Counted from the first letter of the stretch, positions 7,901 through 15,862 are shown. The stretch: 64,000 nucleotides of DNA from Paenibacillus sp. An7 (GCF_009870785.1 NZ_WTWX01000005.1:186001-250000), one strand, 5' to 3'. The notes: a model not told the origin generated them from the letters alone. A program made the numbers and translations.

Positions 7901-8872
7901 ATGACTTCCTGGATCATTCGTTCCGAAATTCCGTCTGATTTCCATGCGATTGCGGAACTTCACGCCCTAGCTTTTGCCTATAGCTTTGGAATGGGAGAAG
8001 CCGCTCTTGTCAGTGCCCTTCGTACACGGAAAAATTTCGATTTCGAACTCTCCCTAGTCTGCATAAAGAACGATCAAGTCATCGGTCATATTCTGTTTAC
8101 CCCGCAAGAAGTACGAATAGAAGGAAACAAGGTAAAAAATCTAATCCTGGCTCCTCTATCCGTTCATCCTGATTATCAAAAACATGGTGTTGGTTCTGCT
8201 TTAATTACAGAAGGGTTACACCGCGCTCAGCAGAAAGGATATGAATTATCCACTGTACTGGGCCACCCGCATTTCTATAGCCGATTTGGCTTTAGAAGCA
8301 ATGCTTGGATGGATGAACAAGTGAAAATCCCGCTCGAGGCAATCTTTGTAAATGAAACCACCCCCCTCCTTCGGGAGCGGCGTGTAGAGTCTAGCGATCT
8401 TCCCAAGCTATATGAGATGTGGGATACCACTTATGGCCTATCTTCTTTTTCAATCCTTCCGGGACATTCACTCCTTGACTGGATTAGCCCGTCTAACAAA
8501 GTACGTGCATCTTCCATTCTGATCGGTGAAGAACTAGCAGGTTATATCCGCTATCGCGAGAGAGACCCTAATTCTATTATTATGTTACTTGCGCGTGACA
8601 GAGAAGCTTTTGTCTATATAACATCCTATTTAAAAGAGAAGCTAAACCCGCTTCAGAACACCCACCTGCTTCTTCCGATTTGTTCAATATCTCCGCTTCT
8701 TAAGCAGCTGGATTGGGTTTATGATATCACACAGAAAACATATGCCGAATACATGGTCTTCGTAATGGATGGACCGTCACGTCCCAGTTTACTTTCCTAC
8801 TTTAAAGACATTCATAATGGGACAAAAACTAGAGGATATCTAATCTGGCCAACTGAATTTGATCTTTGTTAA
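7901..8872 (+). CDS. GNAT family N-acetyltransferase
   Basis: 323 residues from the ATG at 7901 (GAGGTG upstream; 17 earlier in-frame codons lack family sequence). Residues about 4-150 are a GNAT domain: the strand VIGHILFTPQEV, the acetyl-CoA loop SVHPDYQKHGVGSALITEGL, and the YSRFGF motif common in YhbS-like acetyltransferases. The C-terminal half is probably a second, degenerate GNAT-like domain. The substrate is unknown. A bidirectional terminator lies about 40 bases downstream. Confidence 0.85.
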   Translation: MTSWIIRSEIPSDFHAIAELHALAFAYSFGMGEAALVSALRTRKNFDFELSLVCIKNDQVIGHILFTPQEVRIEGNKVKNLILAPLSVHPDYQKHGVGSALITEGLHRAQQKGYELSTVLGHPHFYSRFGFRSNAWMDEQVKIPLEAIFVNETTPLLRERRVESSDLPKLYEMWDTTYGLSSFSILPGHSLLDWISPSNKVRASSILIGEELAGYIRYRERDPNSIIMLLARDREAFVYITSYLKEKLNPLQNTHLLLPICSISPLLKQLDWVYDITQKTYAEYMVFVMDGPSRPSLLSYFKDIHNGTKTRGYLIWPTEFDLC

Positions 8873-8911
8873 AACAGCGTGTATAGGATTGACGAATTCT
8901 TTTTGACAGAC

Positions 8912-8943
8912 AAAAAAACCTGGTTATTAAAGCCAGGCTTTTT
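8912..8943. terminator. terminator after the GNAT gene
   Basis: AAAAAAACCTGG, loop TTATTAAAG, CCAGGCTTTTT: a short GC stem with A and T runs on both sides. It could serve both the GNAT gene and the pseudogene on the other strand. Confidence 0.75.
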
Positions 8944-8966
8944 AAAAGCTTCTATATATAGCCCAT

Positions 8967-9559
8967 TTACATTCTCATCATAATCTTCCCTGTCTGCGAA
9001 AGATCATATCCAGAAAGCCCTGCCCCTTTCTCGCGGTTTACGAATCGAAGCCCCGGCTTAGTAAGGTCAGTCCATCCCTGTATCTGATGCGGATTACCGG
9101 GCGCTACATATAACCCAGCCCATCTGCTCATCAGGTTACAACAAGATAGGAAGACCCAACTAGCAGCTTACGAATATAAGGAACATTATATTCCCCTGTA
9201 TCTCCATCAAGTAAATGCGTGCTGACGATATCCGACTTCCCTTGATACATAGAGATAAGACTGTCCAGACTCCCCACATGAGAACGCAGTGGTCTTAAAA
9301 AGGATGAATGCTTCTCCAAATAGCTCGCCAGAATATCCAGACTTAAATCTTGGCCCGTAATAACCACTTGTCTTACTCCGCTATTCTGGAAGTCTGCATA
9401 GAGTTCCCGTTTCGCCGTATCATGAGCTGGCTTTGCAAGCTTTGCTATTTCCTCTGTTGTATAAGATATATTATCTTTCACTTGCGATACCCCCAAAGGC
9501 ATTCTATATCCGCATTGTATCATAATCTCTTTGTGTTGAAATCGATTCCGTATTGTCAT
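8967..9559 (-). pseudogene. decayed PBP-like (molybdate-sensor type) transcriptional regulator
   Basis: The open part (9131-9559) encodes ISYTTEEIAKL, the start of an excisionase-type helix-turn-helix, which then jumps to a PBP-like domain: ITGQDLSLDILASYLEK, GSLDSLISMYQGKSDI, THLLDGDTGEYNVPYIRKLL. It stops at TGA 9131-9133. In another frame just beyond, homology resumes: RWAGLYVAPGNP, GWTDLTKPGLRFVNREKGAG, then SGYDLSQ, and stops at 8967. The gene therefore has a frameshift and at least two internal deletions (most of the HTH; the piece between REKGAG and SGYD). Intact relatives fuse an HTH to a periplasmic-binding-like domain and often sit by molybdate transporters. Here modA and modB lie divergently beside it. 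Frames read by eye. Confidence 0.8.
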
Positions 9560-9621
9560 CTCTTCTATTCATAATATAATTAATGATATCTAAATATAAT
9601 CAATTGTAATGTTAGGATGAT

Positions 9622-10476
9622 ATGATGATCAAAATGAATAAGGTTAGTTATGTTTGTTTATGTTTTCTCTTCATGATGTTTCTAGCAGCATGCGGTAGTA
9701 CAGGTAGTACACCGGGCTCTACTTCTACATCTACAAAGCAACAATCGCAGCAATCTACTTCAGAGTTATCCTCTACACAGACTGAGGTCACAAAGCTCAC
9801 CATTTCAGCTGCAGCGAGCTTAACGGATGCGCTGGAAGAAATAAAGCCAATCTTTGAGATGAATTATCCAAAAATTCAGCTTACATTTAATTTTGGCAGT
9901 TCCGGCGCACTCCAGCAGCAAATAGAACAAGGCGCTCCCGTTGATCTCTTTCTGTCAGCTGCGGAGAAGAATATGCAGGCACTGATTCATAACCATCAGA
10001 TCCTGGAAGGTTACTCTGAAACGTTGCTGACAAACGAACTTGTGCTTGTGTCTGCAAATAACAGAGAGCTCGATATAACATCTGAAGCTGATCTAACGAA
10101 TCCGGAAGTTAAGGTTGTAGCCATCGGTATTCCAGAGAGTGTTCCTGCTGGGAGTTATGCCAAAGAAGCACTAGAAAAACTTGGGTTATATGATAAACTG
10201 CTCCCTAAGATTATACAGGCCAAGGATGTCCGTCAAGTAGTACAGTATGTTGAAACGGGTAACGCTGACGCTGGTTTCGTATATAAAACAGATGCTGTTC
10301 TTTCTAAAGTAAATATTGTACATACGGTTGATTCAGAGCTTTATGCACCCATCCATTATCCAGTGGGTATTATTCACGCAAGCAAACACATCAAGGAGGC
10401 CAAAGTATTCTATGAATTCCTTACATCTGATGAGGCCAAGACCATATTTCAGCAATACGGGTTTAAGGGTCTTTAG
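9622..10476 (+). CDS. modA: molybdate ABC transporter substrate-binding lipoprotein ModA
   Basis: 284 residues. A lipoprotein signal (CLCFLFMMFLAAC, lipobox LAAC, Cys about 24) is followed by a Ser/Thr/Gln-rich linker and a ModA-type binding domain: LTISAAASLTDALEEI, FNFGSSGALQQQIEQGAPVDLFLSA, VPAGSYAKEALEKLG and GNADAGFVYKTDA. It captures molybdate or tungstate outside the membrane for ModB. Start at ATG 9622; in-frame ATGs at 9625 and 9634 are alternatives. modB begins on the base after its stop, so the two are co-transcribed. The neighbouring regulator is a pseudogene, so control of this operon may be altered. Confidence 0.93.
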   Translation: MMIKMNKVSYVCLCFLFMMFLAACGSTGSTPGSTSTSTKQQSQQSTSELSSTQTEVTKLTISAAASLTDALEEIKPIFEMNYPKIQLTFNFGSSGALQQQIEQGAPVDLFLSAAEKNMQALIHNHQILEGYSETLLTNELVLVSANNRELDITSEADLTNPEVKVVAIGIPESVPAGSYAKEALEKLGLYDKLLPKIIQAKDVRQVVQYVETGNADAGFVYKTDAVLSKVNIVHTVDSELYAPIHYPVGIIHASKHIKEAKVFYEFLTSDEAKTIFQQYGFKGL

Positions 10477-11154
10477 ATGGGAATGCCTATGATTGATTGG
10501 AATTTATTCTGGGCACCCGTCCGATTGTCACTAATGATCGCATTGCTCTCAAGCATGGTAACGATCGTTGCAGGAAGCTTACTCGCAAAATGGATGTCTA
10601 GAAAAACATTTCGAGGGAAACTTTTTCTTGAAACTGCATTCATGCTGCCCATTGTACTGCCTCCTACGGTGGTTGGATTTTTGTTACTTGTTCTTTTTGG
10701 CAGAAACAGCTTCGTGGGTACAATAATAGAGCGTATATTTGATGCTCCCCTTCTATTCACATGGTGGGCAGCTGTTATTGCTTCGATTGTTGTTTCTTTT
10801 CCTCTTGTCTATCAAACGATGAAAGTTGGATTTTCGTCCGTTGATAGGGAGCTTGAAGCAGCCGGCCGTTCCATCGGTGCAAATGAATGGCAAGTCTTTC
10901 GCTATATTACACTTCCTCTTGTATGGCCTTCTCTTATGACCGCCTATATACTTGGATTCGCTAGGTCACTGGGGGAATTTGGGGCTACACTCATGATTGC
11001 AGGCAATATTCCAGGAAAAACACAGACTGTACCCACTGCTATATATATCGCTGTAGACAGTGGGAATACAACCATGGCTTGGTTGTGGACCGTCTCTATT
11101 ATTGTCATTTCCTTCCTCCTTTTACTAATAACAGGCCGTACTAAAACGACATAA
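10477..11154 (+). CDS. modB: molybdate ABC transporter permease ModB
   Basis: 225 residues with about five membrane helices. The permease coupling motif is EAAGRSIGANEWQVFRYITLPLVWPSL, and LGFARSLGEFGATLMIAGNIPGKTQTVP is typical of ModB. It forms the membrane channel with a ModC ATPase. No modC follows: a terminator comes 30 bases after the stop. The ATPase must therefore be encoded elsewhere, or the system is incomplete. The start abuts the modA stop; an ATG at 10489 is an alternative. Confidence 0.93.
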   Translation: MGMPMIDWNLFWAPVRLSLMIALLSSMVTIVAGSLLAKWMSRKTFRGKLFLETAFMLPIVLPPTVVGFLLLVLFGRNSFVGTIIERIFDAPLLFTWWAAVIASIVVSFPLVYQTMKVGFSSVDRELEAAGRSIGANEWQVFRYITLPLVWPSLMTAYILGFARSLGEFGATLMIAGNIPGKTQTVPTAIYIAVDSGNTTMAWLWTVSIIVISFLLLLITGRTKTT

Positions 11155-11185
11155 AATGATAACATCTTTGTAATGATCAACCCAA

Positions 11186-11221
11186 CAACCCGTTAATTAT
11201 AAAAATGCGGGTTGTTTTTTT
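11186..11221 (+). terminator. terminator of modAB
   Basis: CAACCCG and CGGGTTG pair across an AT-rich loop and are followed by TTTTTTT. Confidence 0.88.
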
Positions 11222-11315
11222 GGCATATTCTTACCAACGAACTAGAAAATAAAGGGTATTATATGAAATAATAGATAAATATTTTGTAACAAAAATAAGA
11301 AAATTAATAATTTTG

Positions 11316-11331
11316 GTTACAATATTGTAAC
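11316..11331. promoter_or_regulatory. inverted repeat GTTACAA-N2-TTGTAAC, copy 1
   Basis: The 16 bases GTTACAATATTGTAAC are the core of a perfect 26-base palindrome spanning 11311-11336. It lies in the upstream region of the riboswitch-controlled NlpC/P60 gene. Copy 2 lies at 11457 and an imperfect copy at 14482. It is a probable regulator-binding site; the protein is not known. Confidence 0.6.
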
Positions 11332-11456
11332 CAAAAATGGTGTTTCAGTTCTTTCAAATAGTGATAAACTACCCCCTTTAAAGGAACTTAACCTATCTGT
11401 ATAAGTATATAACTAAAAATTTTGCCAAGTTTTAGTGTACAAAAGATGAATCATTG

Positions 11457-11472
11457 GTTACAAAATTGTAAC
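11457..11472. promoter_or_regulatory. inverted repeat GTTACAA-N2-TTGTAAC, copy 2
   Basis: GTTACAAAATTGTAAC, the same half-sites with the same two-base spacer as copy 1, centred 141 bases downstream of it and about 60 bases before the riboswitch. It probably sits near the promoter of the NlpC/P60 gene. Confidence 0.6.
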
Positions 11473-11523
11473 GTTTCATGCTTTTTTTATTATATATTAG
11501 TTACAGTTGATTAATATTAATAA

Positions 11524-11632
11524 AGCCGAATCTACTAATTGGTACGGGGGACGATTTACATACTTGGGGTGAATGGATGATGAAGATCCTAGAGTACCTT
11601 CTACTCAAACCCGTCAACTAACCTCGGAGGCT
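11524..11632 (+). promoter_or_regulatory. cyclic-di-AMP riboswitch (ydaO/yuaA type)
   Basis: Conserved blocks of the ydaO-type aptamer appear in order: GCCGAATCTACTAATT at the 5' side, GGTACGGGGGACGA, CTTGGGGTGAAT, GAGTACCTTCTACTC, then AAACCCGTCAACTAACCTCG with GGAGGC closing. The class binds c-di-AMP and usually turns off cell-wall hydrolase and potassium/osmolyte genes. Here it is 20 bases before an NlpC/P60 hydrolase gene, the classic target. The last paired element lies close to the SD (GGAGG at about 11636), so translational control is possible; no separate terminator hairpin was recognised. Confidence 0.85.
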
Positions 11633-11651
11633 AATGGAGGAATAAATAATA

Positions 11652-12509
11652 ATGAAGAAATTTGGTAAATGTTTGTTGTTAACTACTCTGCTTGGAGCAG
11701 GCTTAGTATTTGGAAATTCGCAAGTGGATGCATCTTCTTCAAGTTCAAATAGTGTAAATGTACAGCTTAATGATCGTCTTGTTAATTTCGAAGATGCTTC
11801 TCCTTTTTTAGATAATAACGCTAGAACGCAAGTTCCATTACGTAAACTTGCAGAAGAAATGAATTATACCGTAAGTTCCTCTAAATCAGGTTCTACTACA
11901 ACGGTTACTATCAAAAAAAATGGAACTACAATTAAAATCAAAACAGGTTCCACAACAGCAACAGTCAATGGAAAAAGTGTAAGTCTTGATACTCAAGTAT
12001 TTATTCGCGATAGCCGTACATATGTTCCCCTTCGTTTTGTATCCGAAGCCATGGGAAGTGCCGTTGTTTGGGAAAAGAGCTATTCTCTTGTTATGGTAAG
12101 TACTACAGGTAAAACATATAGCCCGATTCTTGTAGGGAATGATCATGTAAAAGGAACGAGCATTGTTCAAGAAGCTACAAAATATATAGGTACACCTTAT
12201 GTATATGGAGGTTCTACTCCAAGCGGATTTGACTGCTCAGGTTTTGTGAAGTACATTTTTGAGAAATACAATGTCTCCCTTCCGCGTACAGCAGCTTCCA
12301 TGTATAACACAGGAACTTCTGTATCCAAGAGTAATCTGAAGCAAGGCGATCTTGTTTTCTTTAATACAACAGGTTCTGTCTCTCATGTCGGCATCTACGT
12401 TGGAAACAATAGTTTCATTTCTGCCACTACTTCCAGTGGTATTAAAATCGACAGCCTGAGTAACACTTACTGGGGTCCTAAATATGTAGGAGCAAAAAGT
12501 GTACTTTAA
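11652..12509 (+). CDS. secreted NlpC/P60 endopeptidase with copper-amine-oxidase-like N-domain
   Basis: 285 residues. A signal peptide (about 1-27, ending QVDA-SS) is followed by a copper-amine-oxidase-N-like stalk domain (about 32-145, with PLRKLAEEMNY and YVPLRFVSEAMGSAVVWE). The C-terminal NlpC/P60 peptidase (about 170-285) has its nucleophile Cys in GSTPSGFDCSGFVKYIF and its His in GSVSHVGIYVGNNSF. The third active-site position, often His in an F-I/V-H-A motif, is Ser here (FISATTSSG). It would cut stem peptides of peptidoglycan during growth. GGAGG stands nine bases before the ATG. Control is by the c-di-AMP riboswitch and probably by a regulator at the GTTACAA repeats. It is monocistronic. 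Confidence 0.92.
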   Translation: MKKFGKCLLLTTLLGAGLVFGNSQVDASSSSSNSVNVQLNDRLVNFEDASPFLDNNARTQVPLRKLAEEMNYTVSSSKSGSTTTVTIKKNGTTIKIKTGSTTATVNGKSVSLDTQVFIRDSRTYVPLRFVSEAMGSAVVWEKSYSLVMVSTTGKTYSPILVGNDHVKGTSIVQEATKYIGTPYVYGGSTPSGFDCSGFVKYIFEKYNVSLPRTAASMYNTGTSVSKSNLKQGDLVFFNTTGSVSHVGIYVGNNSFISATTSSGIKIDSLSNTYWGPKYVGAKSVL

Positions 12510-12531
12510 TATTAGAGATTAGAATGATAAG

Positions 12532-12571
12532 AAGACATTCACTCCGCGTGTTGGAGATGAATGTCTTTTTT
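12532..12571 (+). terminator. terminator of the NlpC/P60 gene
   Basis: AAGACATTCACTCC pairs with GGAGATGAATGTCTT, followed by TTTTTT. Confidence 0.85.
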
Positions 12572-12891
12572 GTCTTAGAAGTTTCTTACGGTGACTTCGA
12601 GTTGTACCGCAATTTCACTTCCAGCTCATTGATTTGATGGTGTGGAGTATATTGTTCCTGCGAGTGTAGTAATGTCCTACAGTGCCGCCTAAGGGCTCAG
12701 AACCAGAGTTTGTTGTTATCTAATCATCTGGATCACTACCTCTCATGATAATGCACTATATACAGACAAAAAAAAGGTAGGGTCCCTCAACTATTTTTGA
12801 GGAGCCGTACCTTTTCTTTATGAGAGGTCTTTATTAAAGGTTTTTATCAGTGACACTCTTTAGAAGAATTCATTTTTTTTAAACTGAATCC
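12572..12891. other. intergenic region between convergent genes
   Basis: Apart from the terminator at 12770-12820 this stretch holds no intact gene. Read on the minus strand, 12590-12720 gives short protein-like pieces broken by stops, which could be the remains of a secreted protein, but nothing can be named. Confidence 0.5.
12770..12820. terminator. bidirectional terminator between convergent hydrolase genes
   Basis: AAAGGTAGGGTCCCTCAA pairs with TTGAGGAGCCGTACCTTT (one internal mismatch) around the loop CTATTT. An A-run on one side and TTTTCTTT on the other make it usable in both directions. Confidence 0.8.
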
Positions 12892-13563
12892 CTATTTTGT
12901 GAATACATGATTCCCTATTGTTTTTATGATAGGACGTGCTTTACTCCAAGCGGATGTGGCAATCTTCGGGTTGTAATAATAGAGTGCTCCCCCTGTTGGA
13001 TCTTCACCATTCAGCGCACGCTTTGCTGCTATATAGGCAGATGAATTCGGAGTAAGGTTATACTGACCGTCATCCACCGCAGTAAACTGTCTAGGATGAA
13101 GGATAACATCTTTTATGGAACTCGGGAACTGATTAGACTGCACCCGGTTGAGGATGACAGCAGCTACTGCCACCTGTCCTTTTAATGATTCTCCCCTCGC
13201 TTCCCCATTTACAGCTTTAGCCAAAGCATTCAGTGTAGCTCCTGAGGCAGGCGCCTTAGCCTTCAAAGCAGCTATCGTTCGCTTACCTGCCTTTCCGTCA
13301 ACAGCAAGACCACTCCGCTTCTGGAAGGTTTGAACGGCCTTCTCTGTTTGTGATCCATAGTATCCGGTTACTCCAGCAGATAAGTAGCCTAGCGTTCTGA
13401 GTCTCTCTTGCAGATCTACCACTTCAGCGTGCTGAGTTCCTTTTTGAAGAAGCAATGCACTGGCCGGGGAAGCGGCTCCTACTGTACCTATTGCGATCGA
13501 TCCGCTTAAAAGTAAACCCGCTGCGAGTGTTTTCCATTTTTTGTTGTTATCTAATTTGTTCAT
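12892..13563 (-). CDS. SleB/CwlJ-type cell wall hydrolase with peptidoglycan-binding domain
   Basis: 223 residues from the ATG at 13563 (AGGATAT directly upstream; the open frame runs 38 codons further but without family sequence). A signal peptide (about 12-37, ending ASPASA) is followed by a PG_binding_1 domain (LQERLRTLGYLSAGVTGYYGSQTEKAVQTFQKRSGL). The C-terminal Hydrolase_2/SleB domain has the catalytic Glu in VNGEARGESLKGQVAVAAVILNR and the conserved SAYIAAKRALNGEDPTGGALYYYNP. The family degrades cortex or vegetative peptidoglycan as a lytic transglycosylase. It is a paralogue of the next gene upstream; each has its own terminator. Confidence 0.9.
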   Translation of the reverse strand: MNKLDNNKKWKTLAAGLLLSGSIAIGTVGAASPASALLLQKGTQHAEVVDLQERLRTLGYLSAGVTGYYGSQTEKAVQTFQKRSGLAVDGKAGKRTIAALKAKAPASGATLNALAKAVNGEARGESLKGQVAVAAVILNRVQSNQFPSSIKDVILHPRQFTAVDDGQYNLTPNSSAYIAAKRALNGEDPTGGALYYYNPKIATSAWSKARPIIKTIGNHVFTK

Positions 13564-13630
13564 ATATCCTATGACAACCTCCAGATTCATGATGTAAGTG
13601 TAATTGTGGGATCTGGCTTTGCTGATCCTG

Positions 13631-13675
13631 AAAAAAAAAGCCGGGAGAAAGGGAATTTTCCTGCTTTCTCCCGGC
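13631..13675 (-). terminator. terminator of the upstream SleB-type gene
   Basis: On the minus strand GCCGGGAGAAAG and CTTTCTCCCGGC form a perfect 12-base stem followed by TTTTTTTTT. Confidence 0.92.
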
Positions 13676-13732
13676 AAAGTGTTATTTAAGTACCATCATT
13701 CTTACAAATTCAATATTTATTTTGTAAAAGAT

Positions 13733-14371
13733 TTATTTTGTGAAAACATGATTACCAAGTCTTTGTGTAACAGGCCTAGAACTCATCCAAGAAGAGGAAG
13801 TGTACTTCGGATTATAGAAGTATAGAGCACCTTTAGAAGGATCATATCCTGTCAATGCTCTGCGAGCTGCCTCATAGGCACCCGCTGTCGGCTCACTTAG
13901 TTTGCCATCCGCCGCAGGTGCAAATTGCCCTTTTTGAAAAATCACGTTCGTAATAGCATTCGGAAACGCCGAGTGCTGAACACGATTAAGAATGACCGCA
14001 CCTACTGCAACTTGTCCAGTAAATGATTCTCCGCCAGCTTCATCTTGAATAATACCTGCCAGATGTTTTAACACTTTGTTATTAATCGGCGCTTTGGCTT
14101 TCAGTTTGGCTTCTGTTTGGGGACCAACCTTTCCATCTATAGCTAAGTTGTTCACCCTCTGAAATTTTTTAACAGCGTCAACTGTTTTGTCACCATAGTA
14201 ACCACTGATGCCAGCCCAGAAATAATTTATTTTAGTCAATCTTTCTTGGACCTCAACTACTTCGGAACTTCTACTACCCTTCTGTAGTGTCGCAGCACTA
14301 GCTGTTGTTGATGCACCCAGTACGGAAAGAGCACAGGCACATGTTAAGATAAGTGTGGGTATTTTTTTCAT
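13733..14371 (-). CDS. SleB/CwlJ-type cell wall hydrolase with peptidoglycan-binding domain (paralogue)
   Basis: 212 residues. A signal peptide (ending TASA) is followed by a PG_binding_1 domain (VQERLTKINYFWAGISGYYGDKTVDAVKKFQ) and a SleB domain with the likely catalytic Glu in IQDEAGGESFTGQVAVGAVILNR. The usual EARGE reads EAGGE here; the Glu residues remain but the Arg is lost. It has the same architecture as the gene at 12892-13563 and the same ending (GNHVFTK), so the two arose by tandem duplication. GGAGG precedes the ATG. An imperfect copy of the GTTACAA inverted repeat lies 111 bases upstream. Confidence 0.9.
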   Translation of the reverse strand: MKKIPTLILTCACALSVLGASTTASAATLQKGSRSSEVVEVQERLTKINYFWAGISGYYGDKTVDAVKKFQRVNNLAIDGKVGPQTEAKLKAKAPINNKVLKHLAGIIQDEAGGESFTGQVAVGAVILNRVQHSAFPNAITNVIFQKGQFAPAADGKLSEPTAGAYEAARRALTGYDPSKGALYFYNPKYTSSSWMSSRPVTQRLGNHVFTK

Positions 14372-14481
14372 TAGTCTTACACATCCTCCGTTTCATTCGT
14401 GATCAGATGCCTTGCGTAATAGAATCTCATCACTGAATTTGGCGGCGCTAAAAGTAACACCTAACGTGTACTATAACATAA

Positions 14482-14497
14482 GTTACAATTTTGTTAC
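14482..14497. promoter_or_regulatory. imperfect copy of the GTTACAA-N2-TTGTAAC repeat
   Basis: GTTACAATTTTGTTAC differs from the palindrome at 11316 by one base in the right half-site. It lies in the promoter region of the SleB-type gene that starts at 14371, which suggests a shared regulator for the cell-wall hydrolases. Confidence 0.45.
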
Positions 14498-14511
14498 ATC
14501 TGTCAATAGAC

Positions 14512-15729
14512 CTAATCTACAAGTTCGGTGCCTTTTGTTTCCTTCCCTAACACGAGTACCGCTGCTGCACCAATTAATACCGTAACAAAGAATAAGGTGA
14601 ATATTGTGCTAAAAGAAACCCCTTTTTGGACCAAAAGACCTACGAGAAGCGGTGCAATCACACCTCCGATTCGGCCAATAGACGCAGATAACCCCACGCC
14701 AGTAGAACGCACTCTTAGCGGATATAGTTCCGGTGTGTATGCGTACATGCCTCCCCATGCGCCCAGATTAAAGAAAGAAAGTGACATTCCTGCAATAATT
14801 AAGGATAATTCGGAGCTGGCATTTCCAAACCAAAGCGCACTAAATCCTGTCATTATTAAATATACAACGAGTACAAATTTTCTCCCGAATTTCTCAATAA
14901 AGTAAGCCGCAGTAAAATAACCAGGCAACTGTGCGAGCGTCATAATAAGTACATATTGAAAACTTTTAACGAGTTCATATCCTTTGGACGTCATGACACT
15001 GGGCAGCCATAAAAACATGCCATAGTAAGAAAATACAACCGTAAACCATAAGATCCATAACATCAGCGTGGTCTTTCGATGTTCTGCAGACCAAACCGAT
15101 TTAAATTTCTCTCCAAAAGTAACTTTTTTCAGTTCCTTTTTCTTCTTGAATTCAGGTGGATCCTGAATAGCTTTGCGCAAGTACAGTGCGTAAAATGCCG
15201 GTAGTGCACCGATTAGAAAAGCTACACGCCATCCATACTCGGGGATAATGAAAAAAGAAATGAGAGCCGAAATAATCCAGCCTGCAGCCCAAAAACTTTC
15301 AAGCAGAACAACGGCTCGTCCTCTTTCCTTAGCGGATACCGATTCTGATACCAGCGTAGAGGCAACCGGAAGCTCTCCTCCAAGACCAACCCCGGCAACA
15401 AAGCGAATGAGGCAAAGGAACACATACCCTGTAGCTAAAGCTGAAAAACCGCTTGCTACCGAGAAAATAAGCAGCGTCCACATTAAAACAGCCTTTCTCC
15501 CATACTTATCAGCTAGTGTCCCTGCGAGGGCAGCTCCAACGACCATCCCGATAGAAGTGGAACTTGAGATAAGCCCTACTTCACCTGGACTGAGGAGCCA
15601 TTCCTTCGCCAAAGCGGCTACGATAAAGGACATCATACCTACTTCCATGGCATCAAACATCCAACTCAGCCCAGCGCTAAAGAGCAGCTTACGTTGTTTC
15701 GGATTCTGTAATACTTCGAGTTTACTCAT
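14512..15729 (-). CDS. MFS transporter, NiaP-like (niacin uptake)
   Basis: 405 residues with 12 predicted helices. It resembles B. subtilis YceI/NiaP along its whole length as remembered: RKLLFSAGLSWMFDAMEVG at the start, GMGLGGELPVASTLVSE-type sequence in the middle (here AGVGLGGELPVASTLVSESV), VVFSYYGMFLWLPSVM, and a GKETKGTEL ending. The MFS loop motif is GTLADKYGRKAV. It probably imports nicotinate or a related aromatic acid with protons. No NAD genes lie nearby, so the substrate is by homology only. It is monocistronic, with a strong terminator upstream of its promoter. Confidence 0.8.
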   Translation of the reverse strand: MSKLEVLQNPKQRKLLFSAGLSWMFDAMEVGMMSFIVAALAKEWLLSPGEVGLISSSTSIGMVVGAALAGTLADKYGRKAVLMWTLLIFSVASGFSALATGYVFLCLIRFVAGVGLGGELPVASTLVSESVSAKERGRAVVLLESFWAAGWIISALISFFIIPEYGWRVAFLIGALPAFYALYLRKAIQDPPEFKKKKELKKVTFGEKFKSVWSAEHRKTTLMLWILWFTVVFSYYGMFLWLPSVMTSKGYELVKSFQYVLIMTLAQLPGYFTAAYFIEKFGRKFVLVVYLIMTGFSALWFGNASSELSLIIAGMSLSFFNLGAWGGMYAYTPELYPLRVRSTGVGLSASIGRIGGVIAPLLVGLLVQKGVSFSTIFTLFFVTVLIGAAAVLVLGKETKGTELVD

Positions 15730-15810
15730 CTTAATACTTTTGCTCCCTTATGTAATATTTGAAGTAAAACCTATCATCTTATTTATAATGATTTAAGACA
15801 GCCTGTCAAC

Positions 15811-15862
15811 AAAAAAAGAGAAGAGTCTGCTTATTTAAGTAAGCAGACTCTTCTCTTTTTTC
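15811..15862. terminator. strong bidirectional terminator
   Basis: AGAGAAGAGTCTGCTTA and TAAGCAGACTCTTCTCT form a near-perfect long stem with an A-run before it and TTTTT after it. It closes the minus-strand polysaccharide operon, which ends at 15900. Confidence 0.9.

Noticed and set aside
12575-12770. Possible remnant of a secreted protein gene on the minus strand
   Set aside because: Several stops in all frames and no recognisable motif; too weak to call a pseudogene.
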